From the NCBI GenBank assembly GCA_029204045.2, contig CM055077.1, forward strand, positions 15,886,584-15,950,583: 64,000 nt of DNA, read 5' to 3'. The notes beneath the pieces were generated by a model. The model was not told where the DNA came from. It saw only the letters and a program-made list of their open reading frames with translations, and did not search any database. The position numbers and the translations under genes are program-made. Below are positions 1 through 9,844 of this stretch, in pieces; the stretch's first letter is position 1; each line of letters begins with the position of its first letter. Source of the stretch: Tillandsia leiboldiana. Lineage: Eukaryota; Streptophyta; Magnoliopsida; Poales; Bromeliaceae.

Positions 1-1096
1 AAGGGTGAAGAGGTGAACAACTTTGCTTGAGGGGGCTCGGGCAGAAAGTGAAAGGGTTGAGAGAAAGAAAGCAAAGAAGGGGGCTCGGGTTGGTATATAT
101 AGTGCTGGAGAAACAAATGGGAAAATTCCCATTCTGTCCGGGATTTCGGGCGCCCGGAAATTTCCGGGCGCGCACAGTGCGGCCCGGCCCACAACTTTCG
201 GGCGCGCACAGTGCGGCCCGGTCCACCACACAGCCCAGTCCACACTCCCCCGGGCCCCCACTGCACCCGGTGCACCTGCGCCCGCGAATGGCAGCGCGAC
301 ACGTGGCCCGGCAACCCGTGCACCACGCACGTCGCGCCGTGGACCGCGCACGTCGCGGCTGACCCGGGCCGTACGGCCACCTGCCCCGGGCGTACGGCAC
401 CTGCCCCGGCCAACGACTCCACAGGTTGTGTGGACCGGGAGCACAACACCGAACCAATCACCTCACGCCACGTGTCCACCCGGTCTACCGTGCACCCGGA
501 CCAAAATTCAGTGGACCGCGCCTGCTGAACCGGCCAACCGGAGAGCGCCACGTGGCACCGCCCTGGTGCACGACCCCCGCGGTGGACCGCGCACCTGACC
601 GCGCGCCCGGGCGCCTGCCCGCGCCCTGCCCGCGCCGCGTGCCGCCGCCTGCCGCCTGCCCGAGGCCGCGCCGCCGCCCGCCGGCACTGCCCGCCGCCGC
701 CGGCCGCCGCCGGCGATCGCCGGAAACACTGTTCCGGCGTGAACAGTACCCGCAAGCTCAAAAACAGTAAGTAAATAGCCCATCTTGACCGTTTTCGCGC
801 GCTGATTCCAAATCCGGCGTCCATTTTGCCAAATTCCAATCCTATAATTTGCCGGAGGCTCCCGGAAAGGTATTTTTAATCCGAATTCCGCGCCGAGCCT
901 AAATTTGATATCCACTCCTCGCGTAAACTGTTCTAAACATCCGATGGGGTCCCCCGATTACCTACGAGATCCATTTTAAGCCCTGAGTCCATCTCTTGTG
1001 TCCAAACTGGCGCGCGAACACCGCCGACATGCCACGTAGGCTTCCAGAAGCTGCTGGTCACACTGTAGAAGCCCTGCAAAGATCCGGGTCACCACA
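1..1096 (-). mobile_element. Ty3/gypsy LTR, incomplete, reverse orientation
   Basis: Read on the minus strand, this GC-rich stretch begins TGTGGTGACCCGGAT at 1096 and aligns with the LTR that begins at 62484 on the plus strand. Shared blocks include a GGACACAAG segment (near 1000 here, 62642 there), a GGGGGACCC block, and a stretch near 780-860 matching 62800-62950. It runs off the window at base 1. No polypurine tract lies next to its TG end, so it is a 5' LTR or a solo LTR rather than a 3' LTR. The open frames inside it are a by-product of GC richness and repeats. The family assignment rests on homology to the right-hand copy, which follows gypsy gag and protease remnants. Confidence 0.65.
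94..101 (-). promoter_or_regulatory. Likely TATA box of the left gypsy LTR
   Basis: TATATATA lies in an otherwise GC-rich LTR. On the minus strand it is followed by a purine/pyrimidine-biased leader. Its place in the LTR is right for a U3 promoter. This is inferred from sequence only. Confidence 0.4.
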
Positions 1097-1544
1097 ACCC
1101 GGATCGCCAAACGCGAAATCCGACAGCGCCATTGCATTCAGAGCAACGAAATTAGTTAGAATCGACTACTCATGTTGCCAGATTCGGGGTCTAGACGGCG
1201 AAACGGCCGACGTCGGTCGACGGGGAACTTAAAACAGGGGTTACTATTCACAACTTAAGTTGTGGGACCCGTTTCTTCTTCGCGGTTTTAAGGAAGATCC
1301 GACCGTCGGATCTGAATTTGATCTATATCATTTTCGATCAGTTCGACGAGATGGTCGCACTGGTCATCTCGGATTTTTGAGATTTGGCTCGGATTTGAAA
1401 GGCAATATTTCTGTCTCGTAAACTGTGCAATTTACACAGTAGAAAAAGGTCAATTGCGCTATTTGTGCTCTTTCTAATTCCGAGTCATCTTGACTCCATT
1501 CTTTTCTTTCATTTGTTTCGAATTTAAATTTCACGAATCTTACA
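1097..1544. other. Unassigned sequence with short palindromes
   Basis: No gene was recognised between the gypsy LTR and the broken end of copia Z. The stretch holds a 14-bp perfect palindrome, ACAACTTAAGTTGT (1250-1263), and a 9-bp-arm inverted repeat, AGATCCGAC-C-GTCGGATCT (1295-1313). A CGAGATG/CATCTCG inverted repeat follows at about 1347-1371. It may be flank or leader of an unrecognised element. Confidence 0.4.
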
Positions 1545-3788
1545 TTAGGCCTTCAACAAATAAGACATTGTTCAAAACCGGGCCTTCTGGAATAGCGATT
1601 GTTCCTTTTCCAACAATTTTGGAAGAACGACCGTCTCCGAAAACAACATGTCCTCCGGAGATTTTCTCTAAAGTTTGAAAACTGTTTTTGTCACTGGTCA
1701 TGTGACGGGAACACCCACTATCCAGATACCAAGACGAGTTGTCATAAGCATGCAAAGAAGTATGAACAACAAGACAAGGGAAAATTTCACCTTTGCGCAC
1801 CCAAACCTTTTTGGACTGCGTCGGCAATGAATGTGAAGTTATTCTCCTTGGTGAAAGCGTCTTGTTTGATTGATTGCTTTTCTTTGATGACGTCGTCTTG
1901 TTTGATGTACTACCAAAGCTCTTTTCCTTTGAAATTTTTTTTTTTGATTTCCGGGGAATCACCTTTTTGGTAGTTGTTGCAAGAGGTGCTTGATTTGTTC
2001 GTTTCGCTCCAATCTTGCAATTTCTTCTAATGTGCCCTGCAAAACCACAACGAAAACATACCTTTGTACTTGACGATCCCGAAGTAGGTGAGGTAAGGTT
2101 GTTGTCGTTGATTGCAGTGAATTCCGTCGTCGGAGGAGGAGATACCGACTTGGGCACAAAAACTGTCCCAACCGAACTAGGGCTGTCTCCAGTTCGATTG
2201 TATCCAAGGCCGAAACGGTTTGTTTGACCAAGACCAAGCATCTTATCCAACTTGCTCCTTCCCGAAGAAAATTGTTTTAAATCATTTTTAAGTTGGAAAA
2301 TGGTCTTCGTCATTTCCATTTTTTCCTGTCGAGCCTCGGAGTAGAGCTTCAAGAAGTAACTTGCTTTATCAACCATTTTTACGTGTTCCTTCTCGAAATG
2401 CTCATTTTTCTCTTGAAGTGAAACATTTGCTTTGATCAGGTTATCCCTTTCCACTTCAAGACCGGTTGAGAGAGAAGTTGCCCTTTTTACTTCTTCTTCG
2501 AGATCCTGCAATCTCCCTCTCAAACCCTTGTTTTGCTTAGCCAGTTTCTTTGAATCCTTTAAAAGTTTATGGTAGGCTAAAGCAAAGTCTTCACCTTCGG
2601 AATTACTCGATTCATCATCCGTTGCAGTTTTTTCTACCTGGGAGGTGTTGGACAATGAATCGGATGTACTTGCCATTAAGCACACGAAAGGTGAAGTTGT
2701 GGACGCGTGGAACGCCGTTGCGTTATTTTCTTCATCACTTGAAGATGACTCATTTGACGATGAGGTGTCATCCCAAGTGACGGCTTGCATCGCTTTCTTC
2801 TTCGACGGATTCTTATTGGGACACTCCGTTGAGATGAGGCCGTATCCTCGGCACTTGAAACATTGGACTTGTCCCTCCGAGTTCTTTTTATCTCTTGAAG
2901 AACTCTCTTGCTTTCTTGATTTAAAGTTAGAAGAACCTTTGCCTTTCTTCGACTTTACGAAGGATGAACTTTTACTTGAATTACCCCTTCGAAAGTTTCG
3001 GCGAAATTTTCTTGTCAAGAGAGCAAGCTGCTTCTCAAAATCCTCCATAGATAGGTTCTCGTCATCGTCTGAGAAGGATGAATCCGCGTCTTCTTCTTTT
3101 GTTGTTTTCAACGCAAAACCTGAAGACTTAGAAGTAGATGCCTTTCCTGAAGAATAGTTAGTAGGAAATGTCATTTCATATGTTTGTAATGAACCAACTA
3201 ATTCTTCTACATGGATTTCGTCCGGGTGTTTAATAGTTACAATGGCCGTAACCTTGGAACGAAATCTTTCAGGAAGAGTCCTTAAAATCTTTCTTACAAT
3301 TTTAAATTCTGGAATTTTCTCTCCCAAGTTAGCACATGTATTCACGATGTCTTGCAATCGCGTATAATAATCTGTAAAAGATTCATTTTCTGCCATGAAA
3401 ATAGAGTCAAATTTGCTCGTAAGCTTTTGCAGCTTTTGAATCTTCACAAGGTTAGTTCCCTCATGTGTAACTTGAAGAACATCCCAGATTTCTTTCGCAG
3501 TCTCACATGCCGAGACGCAAGAGAATTCAGTTTGTGACAAGGCATTAAATAAGGCGTTAATTCCTTTGCCATTGTAAGAAGATGAGTCAATCTCTTTCTT
3601 GGTCCATTTCGACCTAGGTTTGATGGTGTGAACATCAACAATAACTTCAGTTGGATTTGACCATCCTAACTCGATTGATTGCCACACCCGTTCATCGATG
3701 GAAATTAAAAAAGCTTTCATCCGTACTTTCCAGTAGGCGTAATTTGTTCCATCGAAGAACGGGGGTCTGTTGATGTACCTTCAACCAT
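1545..3788 (-). pseudogene. Copia gag-protease, frameshifted and truncated (element Z)
   Basis: The polyprotein should start at the ATG at 3786-3788. Four bases are missing near 3770 compared with other copies, which shifts the frame, and the long open frame resumes at 3720. It encodes a UBN2/Retrotran_gag_2-type capsid region, an acidic and serine-rich linker, a CCHC zinc knuckle in which the histidine is replaced ([14 protein letters not shown]), a coiled coil, and a second intact knuckle (CFRCGFAGHIRRNC). Near the end is the retropepsin motif DSGCSRHM. Gag would form the particle and bind RNA; PR would cleave the polyprotein. The frame ends where homology stops. The mutated knuckle, frameshift and truncation make it non-functional. 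Confidence 0.85.
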
Positions 3789-3807
3789 TGTTTACAACCC
3801 TATTCCC

Positions 3808-3819
3808 TCTCTGATACCA
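3808..3819 (-). promoter_or_regulatory. Primer-binding site of element Z
   Basis: On the minus strand it reads TGGTATCAGAGA, two bases inside the 5' LTR. It matches the complement of the initiator tRNA-Met 3' end except for the last base. It would prime minus-strand DNA synthesis. Confidence 0.85.
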
Positions 3820-3820
3820 A

Positions 3821-5052
3821 TGTTGGGTTAACTCTAATATGGATCTAAATAGGGGAAAAAACACCTAGAGGGGGGTGAATAGGTGTAAACAATAAACACT
3901 CAAAAATCTTTGCGTAATAAAACCCAATGCGGAAAAATAAATAACACACAGAGATTTTACGTGGAAAACTCCATCACTGGAGTAAAAAATCACGGGACCG
4001 ATAACACGGTGAAATCCACTAGAATTATAACGCACTCACAGACGACTCAACCTTTTTCCATACGCTCCTAGTTGATCTTCTCCGCTCGCTCCGCAACGCG
4101 CCTCGAATCCACGATTAGCGTCCAACGCCGAATCCACGGCGTCCAACGTCGAGTCCACGACGTCTGACCGAATCCACGGTCTTCACCCAGTAGCACGTCT
4201 CGAATCCACGAACGTACCTCGCTCCGAATCCACGAGAGCGGCAGCACCTTGAATCCACAAGGCCACGCGAGTCCACGCGCCGATTTTGGGAAAATCGTTG
4301 TTTTTGGGTGGTGATGATCCACCGAATACTTAGATCAAAGATAGATCGGAAATACCATCTAAGTATTCGTTAATTTGATTCTACTCAAAATCTAAGTTTG
4401 AAATCCTAGAATCAAATTAATTAATGTAGATGAAGAAACATAGAATTAATCTAGTTATTTCATTTCTTCTCTATATGTGGATTTTTCTCTTTTTCGGATT
4501 ACCCTAAAAAATGAATCGTATGGTTTATTTATAGGTTAGAAACCGTTGGAAGAGGATAAGAATCAAAAACTAACCTTATCTAGAATTTTTCAGGACGACG
4601 GTCCGGACTGGAATACTGCGATCCGGAACGTCGTAGCAAAACAAACTATTTCCAGAAAAACACACGTTCGGGGTCCGAAACGAAGTACCACGGTCCGGAC
4701 TGTTCATACATTTTCAGCAAACTCCACGTTCGGGGTCCGGAACAGAGTCAGGTGTGTTCCGGACTGGATTTGCGCTTGAACTACCCAGCGTTCGGGGTCC
4801 GGACTGTAGTCCCCTGTTCCGGATCCTGAACATATAACTTGTCCAGTTTTTGATTTGTATGCGATTAAAAATCCATCCAAGTGTTTCTACACTATAAGAA
4901 GTATTCAGATCACCAAAATTATTTAGTTAAACGAACCTGATCCTTTTGAATTCTTCTTACTTGAGATTGAGGTATATGATCCAAACTTCTTCATCTTCAA
5001 TCTTCAAGACTTAAACACTTTCACGAAATACGCCAAAACAAATTCCTTAATA
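3821..5052 (-). repeat. 5' LTR of copia element Z
   Basis: On the minus strand the LTR begins TATTAAGGAATTTG at 5052, where other copies have TGTTAAGG or TGTTACGG, and ends CCCAACA at 3821. It contains the CCGG array (about 4590-4830), a TATA box (TATAAATA near 4530), the two leader hairpins (about 4325-4425), the GTGGATTCG array (about 4090-4275) and the U5 pyrimidine block CACCCCCCTCTAGGTG. The altered outer end and scattered changes suggest age. Confidence 0.85.
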
Positions 5053-5099
5053 TATTACATTCTACAAACCCAGGTGAATATCGAAACCCACTCTGATCA

Positions 5100-5530
5100 A
5101 TATAGGGAAACAACAAATCAATGCAAAATTCATCAGATTTACAACGAATCACTACAGCTCAGCAAAAAACAGAAACCGATCATAACTGGGATACAATGAA
5201 TCAATAGAACGAATCAATACAATATTCATCAAATTTACAACGGATCAATACAACACAACATAAAACTGAAACTCCTCAAAACAAGGATACAACGAAACAA
5301 TACAATATTCAGCAGATTTCCAACGAATCAATACAACTCAACATAAAACTGAAACCGATCAAAATTGGGATACAACGAATCAATACAATATTCATCTGAT
5401 TTACAACGAATCAATACAACTCAAGATAAAACTGAAATGAAACTGATCAAAATTGGGATACAATGAATCAATAAAACGAATCAATACAATATTCATCGGA
5501 TATATAACGAATCAATACGACTGAACATAT
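5100..5530. repeat. AT-rich tandem repeat, about 83-100 bp units
   Basis: About four degenerate copies share the blocks ACGAATCAATACAA, ATAAAACTGAAAC and AAAATTGGGATACAA. The recurring AATATTC block falls near 5221, 5304, 5387 and 5488. It lies just past the outer end of element Z, downstream of the protease pseudogene. No coding potential is seen. Confidence 0.7.
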
Positions 5531-5598
5531 AACTTAAACCAAAGTATTTATTGTACATCCTTATCTTTATGTACTAGATGCGAGCATCGAACTAGAAG

Positions 5599-6050
5599 TC
5601 ACACAACAGGGAAGATTTGGCTCACCGTGTGCGCTCGGAAGCATTGCGGTTCTTTTTCATAAAACAAAAGATCAGGAGAGCCACCTCTTACAATTCCTTC
5701 GGCAAATAGGCATGTGTACATGCCACGGTCAACCTCAATCGAACCCTATTGCTGACAATCTAGGTGCCTTATGACATTAGGAGCGGCGATGTGTTGTTGA
5801 AGGATCTGCTCAAAGTAGGATTCAAACCACTTCGCCTGCATGAGAGAAATAGGTAAGTTAATCTTCTAGGCATATATCAATGTAATAAGTACAAAAGTAA
5901 TATACATACCAATAAATTTGTCGCATCTGTTGACACACGATGACTCCACAAGGAATTCCAACACTCAAAATGGGATTCCTTCAAATCAGCTACAAGAAGA
6001 TGCCAATGCCAATTACTATTTACAGGAATCAATATAAATCGAATAGAGAT
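5599..6050 (-). pseudogene. Ulp1/C48-like cysteine protease pseudogene, 3' part
   Basis: On the minus strand 6050-5910 encodes a block of the form ILIPVNSNWHWHLLVADLK, the catalytic-histidine region of Ulp1/SENP (C48) proteases, followed by WNSL where active enzymes usually have a DSL aspartate. A 74-bp intron (5836-5909, GTATGT...TGCAG) follows. Exon 5599-5835 holds DCQQ, a TAG stop (5746-5748) and VDRGMYTCLFAEG. Family members usually have DCG at this point, so the nucleophile cysteine is arginine (CGT at 5725-5727). C48 proteases cleave SUMO-like tags, and many plant copies ride in Mutator or CACTA transposons. Three lesions (stop, lost nucleophile, copia insertion) make this a pseudogene. 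I cannot tell whether it was a host gene or a transposon passenger. Confidence 0.75.
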
Positions 6051-6280
6051 TGTTAAGGAATTTGTGTTGGCGTATTTCGTGAAAGTGTTTAAGACTTGAA
6101 GATTGAAGATGAAGATGTTTGGATCATGTACCTCAATCTCAAGAAAGAAGAATTCAAAAGGATCAGGTACGTTTAACTAAATAATTTTGGTGATCCGAAT
6201 ACTTCTTATAGTGTAGAAACACTTGGATGGATTTTTAATTGCATAAAAATCAAAAACTGGACATGTAATATGTTCAGGAT

Positions 6281-6577
6281 CCGGATCAGGGCATTCCAGT
6301 CCGGACCCCGAACATAGTTTAGTTCATGCGGAATTTCAGTCCGGACCTCCCCTGTTTCAGTCCGGACCCCGAACATGGATTCTGCAGAAATCGCCTGAAC
6401 AGTCCGGACTGCCCACATTTCAGTCCGGACCCCGAACATGTTTTTCTGGAAAAGTTCTGTTTAATGACGACAGTCCGGACCCAACTTATTCCAGTCCGGA
6501 CCGTCGACCCGAAAAATTCCAGATAAGGTAGTTTTTGATTCTTATCCTCTTCCAAAGGTTTCTAACCTATAAATAAA
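6281..6577 (+). promoter_or_regulatory. LTR promoter: CCGG palindrome array and TATA box
   Basis: Eight sites with core TCCGGA occur in about 225 bp, mostly as the palindrome GTCCGGAC and several followed by CCCGAAC. A TATA box, TATAAATAAA, sits at 6568-6577. Arrays of CCGG palindromes upstream of the core promoter are a described feature of Sirevirus LTRs. Transcription would start some 30 bp past the TATA box. Each site contains CpG, so cytosine methylation could affect them. Confidence 0.75.
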
Positions 6578-6701
6578 CCCTAATTTCATCTTTTAGGGTA
6601 ATCCAAAAATTAACGGAGAAAATCGAAAAAACTTAGAAAAATCCACATATAGAGAAGAAAGGAAAAAACTAGATCTATTATATGTTTCTTCATCTATATT
6701 G

Positions 6702-6800
6702 ATTAATTTGATTCTAGGGTTTCAAAACTCAGATCTCTTGTAGAATCAAATTAATGAATACTTAGATGGTATTTCCGATCTATCTTTGATCTAAGTATTC
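6702..6800 (+). promoter_or_regulatory. Two adjacent leader hairpins in the LTR
   Basis: Hairpin 1 pairs ATTAATTTGATTCTA (6702-6716) perfectly with 6741-6755. Hairpin 2 pairs GAATACTTAGAT (6756-6767) perfectly with 6789-6800. They touch each other and lie downstream of the TATA box, so they would be in the transcript leader. The other copies keep the pairing, in places with compensating base changes. Confidence 0.8.
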
Positions 6801-7321
6801 GGAGGATTTTCACCACCAACAAACAACGATTTTGCCAAAAATCGGCGCGTGGATTCGCGTGGCCTTGTGGACTCAAGGTGCTATCGTTTCGTGGATTCGA
6901 AGCGAGGTGCGTTCATGGATTCGAGACGTACTACTTGGTGGAGACCGTGGATTCGGTTGACGTCGTGGATTCGACGTTGGACGCTGTGGATTCGGCGTTG
7001 GACGCAAATCGTGGATTTGAGGCGCGTTGTGGAGCGAGCAGCGAAGATCTACTTCGAGCGTACGGTAAAGGTTGAGTCGTGTGTGTGCGTTATATCACCT
7101 TGTACGTGTTTGATCTTAGTGGATTTCACCGTGTGATCGGTCCCGTGGTTTTTTACTCCTAGATTGGAGTTTTCCACGTAAAATCTCTGCGTGTTATTTA
7201 CTTTTCCGCATTAGGGTTATTTTTACGCAAAGATTTTGGTGTGTTTACTGTTTACACCTATTCACCCCCCCTCTAGGTGTTTTTTCCCCTATTCAGATCC
7301 ATATTTAACATAACCCACAAG

Positions 7322-7333
7322 TGGTATCGGAGC
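7322..7333 (+). promoter_or_regulatory. Primer-binding site of element A
   Basis: TGGTATCGGAGC lies two bases after the 5' LTR and matches the complement of the initiator tRNA-Met 3' end with one mismatch (G for A). Confidence 0.88.
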
Positions 7334-7352
7334 GGGAATAGGGTTGTAAACA

Positions 7353-9286
7353 ATGGTTGAAGGTGGAAACATCAATAGACCACCGTTCTTCGATGGAACA
7401 AACTATGCTTATTGGAAAGTACGCATGAGAGCGTTTTTAATTTCCATCGATGAACGGGTATGGCAATCAATCGACTTTGGATGGACAAATCCTACTGAAA
7501 TTATTGCTGATGTTCGCACCATCAAACCTTGGTCGAAATGGACCAAGGAAGAAATTGATGCATCTTCTTACAACGGCAAAGGGATTAATGCTTTATTTAA
7601 TGCTTTGTCGAAAACCGAATTCTCTCGCGTCTCGGCATGTGAGACGTCTCGGCATGTGAGACTGCGAAAGAAATCTGGGATGTTCTACAAGTTACACATG
7701 AGGGAACAAGTTTAGTAAAGATTCAAAAACTGCAAATGCTTACGAGCAAATTTGACTCAATTTTTATGGTCGAAAATGAATCGTTCACAGATTATTATAC
7801 ACGATTGCAAGATATCGTTAATACATGTGCTAACTTGGGAGAGAAAATTCCAGAATCAAAAGTTGTAAGAAAAATTTTGAGAACTCTTCCGAAAAGATTT
7901 CGCCCTATGGTTGCGGCCATTGAAACAGTAAAACACCCGGACGAAATCCATGTAGAAGAATTAGTTGGTGCACTTCAAACTTATGAAATGACTTTTCCTA
8001 CTAACTATTCTTCTGGAAAGCCATCTTCTTCTAAGTCTTCAGGTTTTGCGTTGAAATCAACAAAAGAAGAAGACGCGGATTCATCGTCCTCAGACGGTGA
8101 TGAGAATCTATCAATGGAGGATTTCGAGAAGCAACTTACACTCTTGACGAGAAAATTTCGCCGAAGCTTTCGAAGAGGTAACTCAAGCAAATCTACATCC
8201 TTCGTTAAGTCCAAGAAAGGCAAAGGATCTTCAAGCTTTAAGTCAAGAAAGCAAGAGAGTTCTTCAAAGGACAAGAAGAACTCGGAGGGACAAATCCAAT
8301 GCTTCAAGTGCCGAGGGTACGGTCACATCTCAACGGAATGTCCCAACAGGAATCCGTCAAAGAAGAAGGCGATGCAAGCCGTCACTTGGGATGACACCTC
8401 AACTTCCAATGAGTCATCTTCCAGTGATGAAGATAACAACGCGACGGCATTCCACGCGTCCACAACTTCACCTTACGTGTGCTTTATGGCAAGTACATCC
8501 GGTTCATTATCCAACTCCTCCCAGGATGAAAAGAATGCAACGGACAATGAACCGAGCGACTCCGAAGGTGAAGACTTTGCTTTTGCCTATCATAAGCTAT
8601 TAAAGGATTCAAAGAAATTGGCAAAGCAAAACAAGAGTTTGAGAAGAAGATTGCAGGATCTTGGGGAAGAAACTAAAAGGGCAACTTCTGTCTCAAACGC
8701 TCTTGAAGTGGAAAGGGACAATTTGATCAAAGCAAATGTTTCCCTTCAAGAGAAGAACGAGCATTTCGAGAAGGAACACAACAAGTTGGTGGATAAAGCT
8801 AATTACTTCTTGAAGCTCTATACCGAGGCTCGACAAGAGAAGATGGAGATGACGAAGACCATATTCCAACTTAAGGAAGATTTGAAGCGTTTCTCTTCCG
8901 GAAGGAGCAAATTGGATAAGTTGCTTGGTCTTGGTCAAACGAATCGTTTGGGCCTTGGATACGATCGAACTGGAAGCAGTCCTAGTTTGAGTGAAACAAT
9001 TTTTGTGCCTCAGTCGGTTGCTCCTCCTCCTCCTTCACCGACGAAAATCAATGCATCCAACGACAACAAGCCTACCTCAATTCGGCCAGGATCAAATACT
9101 TCCAAGGTATGTTTTCGTTGTGGTTTTGCAGGGCACATAAGACGCAATTGCAAGAATGGAGCGAAACGATCAAATCAAGCGCCTCTTGCAACAACTACCA
9201 ACGAGTTCATCCCTCGGAAATCAAAGAAGAATCCTTCAAAGGTAAACAACTTTGGTAGTACACCTAACAAGACGACGTCATCATGA
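7353..9286 (+). pseudogene. Copia gag with 17-bp duplication frameshift (element A)
   Basis: It starts at the ATG at 7353 ([15 protein letters not shown]), typical of these elements. A perfect 17-bp tandem duplication (7629-7645 and 7646-7662) shifts the frame inside the capsid region. The second frame carries the rest of the UBN2-like capsid domain, a serine/acid-rich linker, knuckle [14 protein letters not shown], a coiled coil, and knuckle CFRCGFAGHIRRNC. It ends at a TGA (9284-9286); the same frame then continues into RNase H. It would encode a particle protein but cannot yield full-length Gag. Confidence 0.88.
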
Positions 9287-9844
9287 ATTCCAAAGAAAAG
9301 TGATCGAGCGAACAAGACGCATTCACCAAGGAAATCAATGTCACAATCATTGCCGACGTACTCCAAAACTCTCGACATAATAGGATACTCAGATGCCGAT
9401 TGGGCTGGATCAGTGGATGATCGGAAAAGCACGAGTGGTGCATGTTTTTACCTTGGCCATTGTCTTGTCGCATGGCATAGTAAAAAGCAAAACTGCATTG
9501 CACTCTCGACAGCCGAAGCAGAGTACATTTCAGCAGGAAGTTGTTCGACACAATTGATATGGATGAAAAGCGTTTTGAGCGACTTCCGAATTCCTGCGAC
9601 TTCGGTAACTATTCTTTGTGACAACACTAGTGCTATAAATATTTCTAAAAAGCCTGTGTTGCACTCAAGAACAAAACACATTGAACTTAGATATCATTTT
9701 CTAAGAGAGCTAGTTGAATCAAGTATTCTTCAAATTTCTTATGTTTCAACTGAAGATCAATTAGCTGATATTTTAACAAAACCTTTGGATCAAAAACGTT
9801 TTATTCATTTGCGTAAAGCAATTGGAATGCTTTCTTTGAAATAA
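9287..9844 (+). pseudogene. Copia RNase H fused in frame after gag (element A)
   Basis: After the gag stop, the reading frame continues through LPTYSKT and enters the copia RNase H at [13 protein letters not shown] with no shift. Compared with other copies, everything from the start of PR through IN and RT is deleted. The RNase H block ([26 protein letters not shown]) and the pol C-terminus are present, ending at 9844. RNase H normally degrades the RNA strand during reverse transcription. Without RT it is unlikely to work, so the element would need enzymes in trans. Confidence 0.88.

Larger units (their letters stand above)
1545..5052 (-). mobile_element. Copia (Sirevirus-like) element Z, 3'-truncated
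   Basis: Reading leftward, this partial element has a 5' LTR, a primer-binding site, gag and the start of the protease region. Homology to the other copies stops at about 1545, just after the first part of the PR/pre-integrase segment. IN, RT, RH, the third ORF and the 3' LTR are missing. Its LTR is more diverged than those of E, F and G, so Z is probably an older insertion. Confidence 0.85.
6051..7319 (+). repeat. 5' LTR of copia element A
   Basis: It begins TGTTAAGGAATTTG and ends ATAACCCACA, and its partner is at 13493-14759. In order it holds eight CCGG palindromes (6281-6500), a TATA box (6568-6577), two leader hairpins (6702-6800), a GTGGATTCG array (about 6848-7030) and a U5 block with CACCCCCCCTCTAGGTG. 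Confidence 0.93.

Noticed and set aside
23..915. Several overlapping open frames in the left GC-rich region, both strands
   Set aside because: They lie in a gypsy LTR, overlap in many frames and have repetitive Pro/Arg/Ala composition; high GC removes stop codons.
2645..3157. 170-codon plus-strand frame over the gag of element Z
   Set aside because: Antisense to gag; the same antisense frames appear over every gag copy and reflect codon bias.
6206..6555. Frames within the CCGG array of the LTR
   Set aside because: They follow the palindrome repeats and are upstream of the LTR TATA box.
6849..7136. Frames of the MDSRGLVDSR type, seen in every LTR
   Set aside because: They translate the GTGGATTCG array in the LTR and have no coding context.
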